Shown here: in pieces, positions 1 through 13,309 of the stretch
How positions within the stretch are numbered: position 1 is the first letter of the stretch
Layout of the letters: every line of letters starts with the position of its first letter
Origin: Trichoplusia ni
Lineage: Eukaryota > Arthropoda > Insecta > Lepidoptera > Noctuidae
Length of the DNA: 64,000 bases
Direction of reading: 5' to 3'
Assembly: GCF_003590095.1 (NCBI RefSeq)
Contig: NC_039482.1
Span: forward strand, 5,783,657 to 5,847,656
Notes under the pieces: model-generated
Seen by the model: the letters and a program-made list of their open reading frames with translations, nothing else
Databases searched by the model: none
Told to the model about the DNA's origin: nothing
Made by a program: the position numbers and the translations under genes

Positions 1-1709
1 AGGATTCAAAATATTGTGAGCCATTTCTAAATAATGTGTAAATAGATATAAGACATGAGTACAGCACGGTTTAGTATGTACATGACGTGTGCTAGTGAGA
101 AAAATCAATTACATATTATGAATCTAATCTAGCCCACAATTTTAAAGAACATAACTATCACAATATACCTCCTTAGTCCTTAGATAAATCAAGTACACAC
201 AGTTCATAAAAAATGGCCTATTATTACGTGTGAACCTCTATTCTTCTCATATTTTTTTGACTGAAAAAGGCAATATTGATGTACTCGACTGTACATAAGA
301 CATAACGTGGTTTTGTGTATGTGTGTGCGTAGCTGCGTCTGCGCATCGTTCACGCAACTCTTTGTGTTGTAATAGTTCCTGTTTCCGAACGTATCGCTTA
401 CGCACTGAGAGACATAATAATAAGGGTAATAAAAACTAAAGTAGTTCAAGTTTCGAAACAAGTAATGATTTAAAACTGTTTTTAAGGTTTATTGTTTGAA
501 AGTGTGGGTTATTTGCATGGATTGCTGCCAAAAAGGCTTTTTTACTGCGTGATTATTTACTGAATTCAAGTATGGAAACGGCAATATCTAAAACACTTCT
601 TCAGTAACTTTGTTCAATTTATGGAACAGGCAACAATATTTCTTTCTTAGAAAAAATACTGCCACATTTTAAAAGAAGAGAGCACTTATGCTGTTATCGA
701 CATCCGTAATCCATTTTTCTTTTAACATTACATCATCTAACGAACTAATAATAATAAATAAATAAAAAATATCGAAATGTAACCATCCTTCCGTTTCCGA
801 CAGCTGACAGGCTGCGCGCGCGCAGACATGACAATGCGCATTACGTCATAATAATGGTGTTAGTCTTTCACTGAGTAGAAACTGTGTTTTCTTGTGTATT
901 ATATTATGTATTGTAACGAACTTATCAGCTGTGACGAGTTATCTAAGTGTTGCTTGATGAAATAACGGTTATTATTGGGTTGTATTTTAAGTGACTTACT
1001 TTGAATCTATTCAAAAGAGGTAGGAGAAAATATAATGTTTTTTTTTGTCGCTAGGTACATTATATTACGTAATCATTTATGAACTACAAACACATAAACA
1101 CACGAGCAACAAACAACGAAAACAAAATGGAAACACAAACCACCACAGTATTTTTAGGTTATAATAATTTTAATGTAACTGTTGAACAGTTGCATTAAAA
1201 TTACGACGTTTTACTCACGGGTAAAACGTCTTAAAGCCTCGTGAAATATAAACATAACTGTTGTCATTTATGACTGTGAAACACTTTTTTCAAGGAATCA
1301 TTTTCATGTACTATTTATTTACTGGTTTATGACGTCACAAGCTATCTAAACAGGGACTAGAAATCTTCACCAGGGCCTGTCGCCATCCAGCTGAATGTCA
1401 GACGAGACGAATCTATAATTATTATATTATTAGGAGATTGACCAACATAAATAATTTCGCTATAATTACATTAGATCCATTATTTCAGCTAGCGTATGCG
1501 AAATTATAATAATGATTAATTTGATGTCGTGTGAAAGTTGGCAACATTTGTTTTAATTTTTGATTGGCAACACTGTTTGATTTGAATTTAAACTTAATAA
1601 TAGCTTGAGAACATCGGTTTTTTAATGGTTCTGAGAGTTGCCAATTAAGTCACTGGAGGTTGATCAAACATTTAAATAAATGCTGGTTCTCAATATATAT
1701 CTATAATGT
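1..1709. other. AT-rich noncoding DNA with one CpG-rich patch
   Basis: No exon or element recognised. A CpG-rich patch at 795-845 has TGCGCGCGCGCA and ATTACGTCAT. A perfect CRE (TGACGTCA) lies at 1330-1337. Confidence 0.5.
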
Positions 1710-1710
1710 T

Positions 1711-1780
1711 AAAACTCGGGAATCGAATCCACCGCACATCGCGCACAGTAACCATTGGCATAGTTACCAGTAGGTACCAT
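1711..1780 (-). mobile_element. Possible SINE head fragment (B box only)
   Basis: Plus strand CTCGGGAATCGAATCCACC is a reversed B box. It is followed by CGCGCACAGTAACC as in SINE heads, but no body follows. Confidence 0.35.
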
Positions 1781-4700
1781 TTGAAGACCCGTGCAGTTTT
1801 TTTATGTCAAATAAAATGGCAAACATTCCCAATATATAAGAACACTTTTACGCAGTGGAAAGAGAGACCTTCATAATGCTTATTAAGGGTCTTCAAACAG
1901 GGGTCAGATGAGTTTAGGCCCTATGTCGACGACCTACACCAACAGCGAAGTATGTAAACACAGTGTTTAGGGTTACCACACCATCAAATTAAATTTTACT
2001 TAGTCGTGTGCATCTAAATTAAGAACTGACGCAAGTGTGACTTGCTTGCGTGTGTTCGACAAAAAAGTTTGGATTTTGTCGCACTGTCTGGTGTTAAATG
2101 TAGCGTCATAATAAAAGAGGTTGAATACCTATAGGTTTTCTTTTAAGCATATGTATGCCTGTTATTGGAAAATTTCTTACACTTTATCCGTCGGAGGTTG
2201 GACGAAAATTTGCGATGAGGCCCCTGAATTACAAACCATTATTCTTTAAGCCTCGGTAAAGAATATTTACCACGATATTTGATGTACGATTGCTATGTTT
2301 TAATAAAACCTAAAAAACCTTTGAATTAGTGTCTGAAGATGTGTGGACATCAATATAAATTAAACAAATCTTAAAAGTAGCACAAAAAGCCCTCCCTTAC
2401 ATGGGGGACATAGAGTGCTAAGTTAAGATTCTACAATTAGCCTTATAGCAACATTAAATCTATAAACAACAAATAGTCGTCTAGACCAAAACATTTCAGC
2501 GTATTGCAAAACCTGTCTGCGTGGATTAAACCATTATCTTCGGCACTAAGTGGCAAATTGGTAACCTGCGATTCGGGTACTCAAAACATTGTATAAAGCT
2601 AACAACCATACAGTTCGCAAGATCACGCAAGGACACGACGAAATTACACCGAACAATGGCATATTCATTTCCAAATCTCAACAGTTATGGCTTTATAACA
2701 AGAGCATGATGTAAGCAAGTAAAAACTTACTGGCATAAAAGTAAAATGGAAGAAAAAATACTCGAATTTGCCATATCTGTGCTTTGACCCAAGACGAACT
2801 CGGTTCGTGACTCATAATCTCACCAAAAAGGTGTTATTATACTCTTTTAGGGCATAAACCCTAAATGTAAATAAGAAAACAAAACAACCGAGGTGTCCTT
2901 TATATAAAATACACGCAAATATACACATCACACTCGTTTTCTTTTCAAAATGCATTCACTTGTGTTTTTTTCTTTTTTTTCGGGTTCAGTATGCGTTGCA
3001 TGCCAATCTTCATTTCTCGACAAGCGAAGGTAATGTTTATGTCAATATGTTTAGGTTTATCGTAAATATTTTATGCGAAAATAAATATCTACATTTTGTT
3101 TTTATTTATTTTTTAATCATTTATTCCTTTTGCGTTCTTTATTCTTAAAACTCGAGAGACATCGGCATCGGTTTGAAAACAGTGTTAAATTTAAATAAAT
3201 TCAATTTTAAATCGCTTCGGCTCGCACGATAGAATACAAATGGCGGTAATTTTCGAACAATAATCGACATGACACGTGAAAAATAAGTTTATTCATTGGC
3301 CACACAGTAGCAAAACATCAATACATTTTTTCTTAGCTCTATAGAAAAAATAAACAGTAGAACAACCGGTTAGCAACTTTTCTAACAAGCGTGACTTTAA
3401 GGAGGTTGTATTACTTATAAAAAATCAGTCAGTTACAATTACATTCGCTTTGTAGTTACGTGGTTAGTTAAATTGCTAATTCATCGGCATCGAATCGTTA
3501 GCAAAGGTCCGAATCAACGGGGTCAACCAAAGGTCCCGTGAATCGATCGTTAAGACATTTGTAATAAGATATAGAAAGCTAGAACTATCGAACGTCTTAA
3601 AATCACAAATTGCAACATCGAGTAACTCGAACGCTGATCGAATCAAATCGATTCATCGTTAAAGAGTATCGAATCATTAAAAATGTCGTTGTGTTCGAAA
3701 TTTAAACCATGATGAATTCGAATTACGCCACAGAGTTTAATAAAAGATTAATTAAGATCACCGCGACTATTCGTAGGGCAAACCGCGGTGAGCGTAAAAG
3801 GGGTTTTTTCGCGGTACAATAATAAAACGTTTCGCCCATCACGTCTGCCCTTTACCCAGTAACACAAATAATGGCGCGAACAAAACCTTTCATAATCGCG
3901 CCGTCAACCGAATGACGACACTTGATAGGAGGATTTAAATTACAAATTCGAACGCTACCAAAATGGCTGTTATGTCAAACACAGCTTAGAAACATGACAT
4001 TGAACGCAAATGTTAAGACAATGCGTGAAACGAATTGTAATTAACACTAGTATTATTCTTTTAAACAAATTAACTTGGTCGTAATCTATTAGGATATCTA
4101 TTGTTTTTGGTAATTGAATTTTGTATGTGGTACGTTGAACAAGGATGTAGGCATAGACAAGTTTTTTTCCGCATTGTAAGGACGTAATAACATTGTCAGC
4201 GATTTCGAAGAAAGCTATTGACAGTGCGTTAAACGGAAATAGGAAGTGTGATTGTCTATGTAATCTAATTTCCGGTCCGTGTTAGAGGTCAAGTGTAGAG
4301 GTTGTCTATGTTTGGAAATCCCTCGTTGATATAAAATGTAGGTACTTGACCTTGTTAGTACCATAGCCAATTATTTCTAATTGCACATCTTTGGCACGAT
4401 ATTTTACGTCAGCGTAAACTTGTCAACTATATGTATATGAAAATGGATGACATTTGCGTTGACTTTAATTTAAAACTATCAATTATATGTGAATAGTACA
4501 ATAGCTGAACAAATTCAATAACAACAAATTTTTGGTTTTGAAAAATATTTTTAATTTTTTTGAATTAAATATACTTTTGAAAGGAGAACAAAATTTATTA
4601 GTGTTGCTTCTCCGATTTCTCTTAACAAATTGTTACTAATAACCAATATCCTATTTAGACTAAAAAAAGATTTCACCAAAACCAGAAACAACAATAAAAA

Positions 4701-6310
4701 AACTAAACGAACCTTAAAGTTATTCGCGGTAAAACTTTGCCATTGACACAAATAATCGTAGAATTTTTAGTAAAAAACTGTTATGGTGCGTAATTATAAT
4801 CTAAATTACAGATTAGATTCTTAATCATGTCAATGCTAGCAGTAATATATAATGAGTGCATACTATTTACTCATAAATACAGATTAAAAAATACTTTTCG
4901 AGATATTAAGGAAATTGTACATTATTATCTATTCAAGTCACCTGAATGTACTGAAATGTTATTTATGTAACATTCCGGTTAAAATTTCTATATTTGTTTT
5001 GTATTTTAAAAGCAAGTGGACTATTTGTAGTAAAAAGTAGATCGTGTAAAAAGATCCTTAAATAACTAACGTGTATGTTAAAATTATACTTTTTTATTTC
5101 CTGTCTTGTTGTATTTAAAAACAAATATATAATTGTCTCCCTAATTCTTCAACCTATTCTGTACTGATAGGTTATGCCAACATTCCAATTTCTAAACATT
5201 AGTTATAACACTCCATGACTACCAAGCTACTACCAACATAACAAACATAATAAAAAAAAACAAGTTAATATCACTGGCAACCAGGTCAATTCTGACACGA
5301 TACGATCACACATTCCACAGCCGATGCGATTCAGATCAATAGCCATCCGTCATGCGCGTACGCACTCATTCCAACTTACATTACCTTACATAACTCATCT
5401 TCACACGATCTATTACGTAACTATATTTAATTGCATATTGTTTGCAAGCTTCGTGCAAAACAATGAAAGATTAGACTTTTATATGTACTCATATGTTCTC
5501 AGGTCAATTGAAGGTGAGAGTTCGGGTTTTATAGAGTAATTGACAAATGAACAGTTAATTCATATTATGATGCTGTAACTATTTAATTAGTGTTACACAA
5601 GTGGGTACTTAAGCTGTAGTAGTTAATCAAGCAGGGATGTACTCGTAAGTTTGCGATGCGTTTAAAGCAAAACTGAAATAAATATTGAGCAATTGTATTT
5701 TCCTTAGTTTCAGTCACGGATAATTAAATGAGATGACAAAACGAAATAGGTGCCTTGGCATGGACTTGACTTAGGTAAAGATACGTCATGAAAAGAAGGA
5801 CAAGAAACTGCTCATTTAATTTCACACAGACCTAACTAGTAGATAATAGAAAAAAAAACAATTGCCAATCCTCGCAAAAACTTGGAAAATAGTTCTAAAT
5901 GCAAAACTGGTGGCAAAATGAATTGAAGAATTTTAACAAAACAAACCCTGAATTATTTTTTCTGATTAAGGTGCGCTTATAAAAATTATCCTTTAAATTG
6001 TAAATATGTAACAAGATTGATTACTGCTTACCTGTTTTGATTAAGCAACCGTGATATTCGCGATATATAAATCAGAGTACGACATCATGTAATCAAAGTA
6101 GTCAGGAAGTGATTTATTTCTTTATATTTGCAAACAATTAGTGAATGTTTGTTCAGTTGGTAGTATGACTAGTATTGATCTAGTTAATTAATAACAAACA
6201 AGGGTTTTCTAACTAAGATATTCTTAAGAGGAAAATTAGGATCAATTTATTTAAATAATACTGGAACAAACTTTACTATTGGGAGCTTTTCAATGTCTCT
6301 TGAAGTAAAA
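1781..6310. other. AT-rich noncoding DNA
   Basis: No gene seen. 3480-3680 is dense in TCGA/ATCGAT words. 3760-3915 is GC-richer and CpG-rich (ACCGCGGTGAGCG, TTTTCGCGGTAC, ATGGCGCGAAC, AATCGCGCCGTC) without matching any repeat here; it is a candidate conserved noncoding element. The 5' and 3' parts show nothing. Confidence 0.45.
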
Positions 6311-6373
6311 CAGTTGTGAGAAAGAGAGAGAGATAATTACATGACATAGAGCGGTATCTCGCTTCCACAATTG
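6311..6373. repeat. Palindrome family P, degraded copy
   Basis: CAGTTGTGAGAAAGAGAG...AGATA pairs imperfectly with TATCTCGCTTCCACAATTG. TAGAGCGGTATCTCGCTTCC ties it to the family. Confidence 0.45.
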
Positions 6374-7749
6374 TTATGTCCCATGTGAAGATGTGAAGCC
6401 TGGCCCTAACTTAGGGTAAGACCTTACAGAGACAAACAAACAACACGTGTAAAAGTAATATTGTTATGGTTTTTGAACCGTGACAGCGCAATACACTGCG
6501 TTGAGCGCCATCGTTCTTCTTCGTATGTCATGGCGGTGTGCTCCCAGTCTATTAATTTTTGAACAAATAATTTTTAAAGTACAATAAATAAGAGCAGCGA
6601 CAAATTACGTTCCATTTCATTAAAAATGTTGGATAATTAGAAAGTCTATTCTATTATTATTTTACGCTGACAATAAAAGTTTTTGTTGGCAACACCGATT
6701 GATGTCTCAACACTAATAAAATTCTTTAGTGTGGGAGAAATTCTAATAAACGTCGCTGTGCTATAACAAATATCTTTAGGTCATAAAAATATTTAGTCGC
6801 TTAGGTAATACACTGCCAAACCTGTAAATTTCGCAACTACCTAGATTCCTAGGTATTGCTACGTTTGTCAATATTTGTTTGAACTTAATTGTAAACGTTT
6901 TTGGTTATTGCATAGTTTCTAACCTCTTTTTTTGGTATTGATCTCCATAATTTTAAATCATTTTTAAAATATAAATGCGAACAGTGCGTCAGTGTGTTTG
7001 TGTGCTTTTTTAATCGACAAGCAAAGTCCGCCTCAAAACATAATAATGTATTTAGAAATATAAAAGATATGTTTATATAGAGTGCTATTACATGGTTGTA
7101 CTCATAATAGAAGCTCTACTTAATTTAAGACTAGATAGTATGACAGTTTGTGTGTTTAATCTTTAGTTAATTAGATCAACATTACTTCAGGCAAATAATG
7201 AAAAGATGGGAGAATGATATACTATTATTATAGACACTGACACACAAATTTTCTCTTTGAATTCACATCATAATTCTACACATCATGATCTTGACCCGAA
7301 AGGGACAAAACTTCATATAACAGATTGCTATCACCCTTCCATAACAGCAAAAGTATTAATTTAAGGTAGCAATAGACCCCCAGGAGGTACCTACTAAATG
7401 TATTGAAAGAAGTCAAATCAATGATGTTTGTTTAACGACCTCCTTTTACAACCAGCCTCATTTTTACCGCGAATATTTTCCAACATCATTTAGAATGGCA
7501 TGCACCATTATTGTGTAATAACATATTAATGTAGCTATGTATTAATACATGTCGAGGTATTAAATACAAGGTAAATACTAAATATGAAATACCAATGCCT
7601 GGAATGAGGTGTTGTTGGAATGCGAATATCGCTCTTATCGCTTTAAGAATAAAGGCTTTGAACGAGTCTTAGGATCGATTGAAAAACAGCTACGCAGAAA
7701 GTCAAAAGTCTTACATTTTTTAAATACTTTTCAAGTTAAGTATTATTTA

Positions 7750-7936
7750 ACGACTCCCGTACTAAGGAATTTAATCCTTGCCTTACAAACATTCAAGTCA
7801 AACACATAAGACACAAAAACTGAGAACAAGCGATCGCTGATCGCATAAATGCTTGTATAACACGGGGATCGAACCCAAGACAAGTCGCGAACAAGGGTTT
7901 TGCGTGGTGAACGATACTACTCGGTTATCCGTGCTT
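7750..7936 (-). mobile_element. tRNA-derived SINE, family 1, near full length
   Basis: Minus strand: CACGGATAACCGAGTAG (A box), TGGGTTCGATCCCCGTG (B box), ACAAGCATTTATGCGATC, GACTTGAATGTTTGTAAGG, and 3' end AAGGATTAAATTCCTTAG. Same family as 54.9 kb, moderately diverged. Confidence 0.78.
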
Positions 7937-8164
7937 ACTTTCAGTAACTATGAATCCATGTAACTTTTACATATGCTCTATCTAGCTAAATAACTTTTTC
8001 ACCAGGAGTGGCATACTTAAACGCAAAGGAGGAAAAGCTATGAAATCCTAGCTTCATCGCATTTTAATACCCTTATTGCGCTTTTCTTAATGCGAAAAGG
8101 CTTAAATATAGTCACTACTAAAAAACATACAAACATAAATTAATATAACAATCCGAAAATCTCA

Positions 8165-8312
8165 AGTTTCACACAGACTCATGTAACTCGATTCATACAA
8201 TTCGTGGGACACAAGACCAGTTGAATTTCGTAATTCCCTCGCAATTACTTCCTTGAGGTGGAAATTGAAACCGCGACCCACTCGCGGCCGACCAGCTTTC
8301 TTAACCACTGAC
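8165..8312 (-). mobile_element. Possible degenerate tRNA-like SINE
   Basis: Minus strand GGTCAGTGGTTAAGAAAGC resembles an A box and GGTCGCGGTTTCAATTTCC a B box. The body does not match the other SINEs here. An open 61-codon frame crosses it, but this is probably a by-product. Confidence 0.35.
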
Positions 8313-9739
8313 CGTAAACGTAGAAAACATTCGCACTTGCAACTCACAGATTTAGATTTGAATTGGATTAATTTATTTGTTAATTTTGGAATTAGATGTT
8401 CTTTGATTATCTATGGTTTTGCGGGAGACCACGAATTGGTTGGAGGAAGCAACGGATTGAGATGAGACCAACCAGAGGAATGGACTTAAATGTGTTAAAT
8501 TAGAATTAATAATCATGTATTCTATTGTAAGTACTATTGATCAACTATACACTATGTTAACGGAAAATGAGTTCGCAGAAAATGAAATTTACTTTACATC
8601 GCATCAATTCAATCAATTACGTATAGTTTTTTTAAAGGATAACTCCTTTATTATATTTATTAGAAAAGCAACCTTTACCTAATCAAGGCAGCACAACATC
8701 CAAAAATATTTGTAATACCTAACAAGCGCGCTAAAACAGTTGCACATAAAATATCAGGTTATTTTAGCGTCGGCCACGCACGGCATATGCTCATAAATAA
8801 AATTTATTGCCACTTACGACGGACGGGTAAAGGAAAACATCGTTAGGAAATCTTAGGGTCAACAATAAAAAGTGTGAACGTTTTTAAACTTTGAATCCCT
8901 TTGGCGCCGAGACGAAAAGGTTGGCGACACCTGTAGCATGATCAACTTTCTATGTTTCTACTCGACAATCTCGTAAAATACTTGTCAGATTTGCAAAACC
9001 ATCTTGGATTCGTTAGGCCAACTTTTGAAGAAGATTATACAGGTGTCGCTGAACTGAGTGATATGGATTTTTTTTATTTTTACCCCTGATCTGTTATCAC
9101 TTGGCCTTTCATCCGGTCTCAGATTATCGTTGAGTTTTGGGTCACTCTGTATATTTATGAAAATTTATATAATCTAAAGGCTGTCTGATGCCTTAAACAG
9201 GCAGGTGAACCTGAAGAGATATTATAAAGGAGGTTTTAAGTATCGACAGAAAAAACTAACCACAGTAATCTTGATAAACCTGACACTCTGACGTCAAATA
9301 CTAAGTATTGCAATTAGGAATTCCCGTACTACATGAACATCTTAGCAAGCATAAATGTTATTATTTGGTGTTGTTAACAATTTACAATTATCGCAGCTTT
9401 ATTGAATGATAGTGCTGCACCATCCACAAGACTTTCGTTACTTATGTATGTATTACTGACAAGTATTTAAAATATGAATGTATTTGTGAGATCCACTTTC
9501 AAGTCTAAACTATTGAATAGGTTTATTGTTAATGATGGCAGGGAGAAGGCTTTTCTCCATTGCTTTAGGTGTTTGAAAGGTAAACAAGCACAGTGTGACT
9601 TTTTATACATACACATATGTATTAAATAAATAAACAAATGATTATACATTTCATTAGGTATCTTTATTGTTGTTTTACATTGATTTTTAGTCGCGTTTTG
9701 TTAATAATCTGAGTTTTTACACAAGAATATATATATATA

Positions 9740-10019
9740 CTAGCTGACCCAGCAAACGTTGTTTTGCCGATTTTTTTTTTCTAGTTGTATGTATTTTTAA
9801 TGCCACATTATAAAAAAAATAAAAACAAACAGTTTCGTCCAAAACATAAAATATTTTTTTTTAGTGTGTGGAACCCTTATCATTTAGGGGTATGAAAAAT
9901 AGATGTTGTTCTATTCTCAGACCTACCCAATATGTATACAAAATTTCATAAAAATCGCTCGAACCGTTACGGAGGAGTACGGTAACTAACATCGTGACAC
10001 GGGAATTTTATATATTAGA
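9740..10019 (-). mobile_element. Non-autonomous Helitron, family A
   Basis: On the minus strand it begins TCTAATATATAAAATTCCCG, preceded by A. It ends GGGTCAGCTAG followed by T, with a small subterminal stem (GGCAAAAC...GTTTGCT). A|TC...CTAG|T plus an end hairpin and no TIR or TSD is the Helitron signature. Internal words include GTTAGTTACCGTACTCC and ATGATAAGGGTTCC. No coding capacity. Confidence 0.72.
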
Positions 10020-10419
10020 TAGATATATATTTTATGTACATGAAATGCAATATGGGTCTATAGAAAAGTATATTATGACAGCGATAAGTGACATTTAAAC
10101 GAGTAAACACGGGTTCAAAAGTAGGTATTAAATATAATATTAAAATATTCATAAAATAGTTCCATCACTTATGTATAATCAGTTGAAACTCGCCGTTACG
10201 GTCTGTTTTTCTCTTTACTAGACCAGAATAGACTGGCTAACTAGACTAACTATCTTTAACTTAACCCATTTAACTTGCAGTTAAAATAACTTAGTTTCGT
10301 AATCACTGAATTATATTTATTAAGGTAAGGTTAAAACATATTTGCATGTATAAAATTTACATAGATAGGATTTAATTATTTCTCAGCAAAAATATTATAA
10401 ATCTACCATTTTTTTAAGG

Positions 10420-10560
10420 TTACGTATCCAAAGGGTAAAAACGGAACCCTATCACTGAGTTTCGACTCGATGTCTGTCTGTCACCAGGCTCTATCTCATG
10501 AACTAACACTAGAACCAAAATCATACAATGGATGCCATACAAAATTATATCTCGCGGAAA
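10420..10560 (-). repeat. Dispersed repeat fragment, same family as 18.2 kb
   Basis: CCAAAGGGTAAAAACGGAACC, CGATGTCTGTCTGTCACC and GGCTCTATCTCATGAAC are typical of this family, reverse orientation. Confidence 0.5.
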
Positions 10561-10743
10561 TAAACACGGCTTATTTTCTTAATTTAGTCGACATTTAACT
10601 CCCAAGTGTTAGTCCGCCGACATGATACACTTAAGTACGTGTTACTTGAGACTTGAGAGGTATTTTATAAATATCACGACTTCGCACTTATACCCAGAAA
10701 CGTATTTTTGAGGACAAAAAATAACCTTAAGGTCTTTGGCCGA

Positions 10744-10876
10744 CCTGGGGTTTACCATAACATAAAAGTAAGACTGGAGCAGTCGTGAAAGAGACGCCGC
10801 TCTACAAAATGTAGTGCTATCTCGCTTCCACAATGGCAATTGTACCTATTACTTTGAGATATAATGGTAGAACCCT
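10744..10876. repeat. Palindrome family P copy
   Basis: Outer arms CTGGGGTTTACCATA and ATAATGGTAGAACCC. Inner stem GTCGTGAAAGAGACGCCGC / GTGCTATCTCGCTTCCAC at 10782-10805 and 10811-10834. Confidence 0.58.
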
Positions 10877-12235
10877 AGCTAGTGGTATGCCCACAGCAAT
10901 TGAAGAGGCATTGTCACCATGCTTAGGCTGGCTTCATACAGTCAACAGACGAAATGTTTAATAGAGTTAAGAACGTATCGACAAGAGATGAAATTTTTTG
11001 CATTTATTACGAATAGATAAGTTAGATTCTGGAAATCTGTATCAAAATTTTAGAACCTGTACACTCGTAAAGCTTAGCTTATATGGGAATGGCTAATGTT
11101 CAGCAGAAGGGCATTGAAAATTTTTTTTCTTCGTCAATTTCTCTTTTGCGGTCATCAGTAGCTTAAATACCATCTGCAATTTATTTCTGACTAATTAAAA
11201 CGATGCATAGCAAACATCCGATATATTTTTTTTATTATCTTTCAATTCTCTATAATTTTCAAACAGAATGCGGAGACGAATAGATATTACTAAGCGTCAC
11301 TCAGCTAAGTGTCGTTGTTGCAAATAACTGTCAACTAGCATTTAAAAACTAACCAACGGAGAGCTATCGATCAAGTTTTTATCACAATTATAGTACAGAT
11401 AATTAACTCGCGTCCTGCGTCTAATGCTTCGAAAGTAGTATGGGAGGTTTAACAGGATGTGTATACTCGTAGGAGGTATATAAGTAAGGTATAGGCAAGA
11501 GAAAATGTGCAATGCTCATGAATATGTGCCTTCTGTTGTTCGGCATATGCGGAGGAAATTGTTATTGGATTTGAACCTCCGTTATGAGTTATGGAAGCTA
11601 GTTTTGTGTATGGCTGCGTAAGAAAATTGAAAGTTCTATACTGGGACGGGATGAGAAATAAGAAAAATATTTGGTAGGTTTCCACTCATAATACATTAAT
11701 AATGTGTACTCTTCGAATATTAATTTCATATTGAAAAGTCATCGGTGTTTATAAAAGCAAAATAAAGTTAAGTCATGGGAAGAATCTGTTCACAGATGAA
11801 GCAATTTCACGGTCTGCACAATTCTTCTTCTTATTTGTCAACAAAACTCAAGTATGAAGAACAATTAATAAACTTCAATCATTAGTACTCACTTCAATTA
11901 CCACAAAACGATCGATAAAATATTATTTATTGAACCCTAAACTGAAATCCAAAGCACTAATGCGAAGTATAAATGTTAGATCAATGAGTCACTAAGTATT
12001 TGCTAGTGGCACTTAGAATTCCTGAGCCAGATAGAAACTAGACAAATATTAGCATAGCCTACATAATGTGACAGTTTAAATGTGCATGCAAATTAAAAAG
12101 TAATTGAATTTTTATGTAACATTCGTTGTAAAATAAATGCAATGAGGTGTTTACATCTAATATATACGCGGTATAATAGATTTTATGCTTTGTTGAATTA
12201 ATGCTTATTTTTTTTCACAAATATTCAGTCACAAA

Positions 12236-12365
12236 GCGCAAAGCCACCCAGACTCAGGACAGGCATTTGTGTGTGCACAAATGCTTGTCCTACGGGGATC
12301 AAACAAGCGACACGTCGCGCACAGTGGGTTTGACGTTCTGAGCTCAATTATACGGCTCTCCGTCT
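12236..12365 (-). mobile_element. tRNA-derived SINE, family 1, 3'-truncated
   Basis: Minus strand shows a degenerate A box region, a B-box relic (TTTGATCCCCGTAGG), ACAAGCATTTGTGCACAC and CTGAGTCTGGGTGGC. The TTGAATG...AAGGATT end is missing. Confidence 0.7.
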
Positions 12366-13104
12366 ATAATCGTTTATGTCTGACAAAATGATATTTCCAT
12401 TTGTTTGCTGGGTACATAATAAAATAAAATGTGTAATAACATAACTATTAATGTTATTTGTAAATGTTAACAAATTAAATATTACCTATTATAAGTTAGT
12501 GCAATAGCTGAAAGTTTATCTTTAAATGTCAACTTTTTAGTATCTCTCATTTAACATTTTCTTTTGCAAACCAATGATTGATGAGCTATCAAGCAAATGT
12601 TAAAGTTCGGGATTTCCACATAGTTGATTTATAACTTAACGAAAACATATTAAAATCGACGCCATTAATAACGGCCTTTTATTGGCTAAAATACTTGCAA
12701 TGTGGCCAGCATTCATTCACATTCATAAGTGTCAAAAAAATCATTTAATAAAAAGAACAAGCCTCATGATTTAAAAAAAGAATCAATCATTCTTTTAATC
12801 AATTCTCGGCTGCCAGATCTTTCTTACATATTTCATTTCAAGCTCATTTATATTATTCATACAAGAACAATAGCGAAATAAAATATGACAGCATTCGGAA
12901 GTAAAATCGGACCGGTTGACCATCGGAGCGATGGCACGAGAATCGATTCACGATTATCGATACTACTCGATTTCCGATTACCGATACAATCGAATAATGT
13001 TGACAGGGGATTAAGATAGAATGAATATTGATCGGTAGCTTTGTTTATGTTGATTGTGACATGTCGAACCTTCAACGGCCTTCCGCGTGAGATAACACGT
13101 GGAA

Positions 13105-13309
13105 ACTAGTATTCTAAGTTACTTTTACGGATTTTATCGCGGTTTAATTTTAGATTTTAGTTCCCGACGTTTCGAAACCTTTGCAGGTATCATGGTCACG
13201 GGCAGACTGAGATGGCGTTCGTCTTGACTCGCGATAAAATCCGTAAAAGTAGTTTAATTTCAATGTCTAATATTCGCGTAAACCTAAGAAACCACTAGTA
13301 TTCTAAGTT
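13105..13309 (-). mobile_element. Foldback retroposon-like element, copy 1
   Basis: The flanks carry an exact 16-bp duplication, ACTAGTATTCTAAGTT, at 13105-13120 and 13294-13309. The element reads ACTTTTACGGATTTTATCGCGG at the left and has the inverse TCGCGATAAAATCCGTAAAAGT towards the right, with an extra 3' piece TAATATTCGCGTAAACC. The centre holds TTCCCGACGTTTCGAAACC and CATGGTCACGGGCAGACTG, as in the copies near 16 and 53.6 kb. The strand is set relative to copy 3. There is no coding capacity. Confidence 0.75.

Noticed and set aside
6025..6045. CAG|GTAAGC on the minus strand
   Set aside because: No pyrimidine tract precedes it, so neither an acceptor nor a ratchet point is supported, and no exon body is seen.
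8024..8045. AAAGGAGGAAAAGCTATG resembling a bacterial ribosome site
   Set aside because: The window is insect nuclear DNA, and the ATG is followed by a stop within a few codons.
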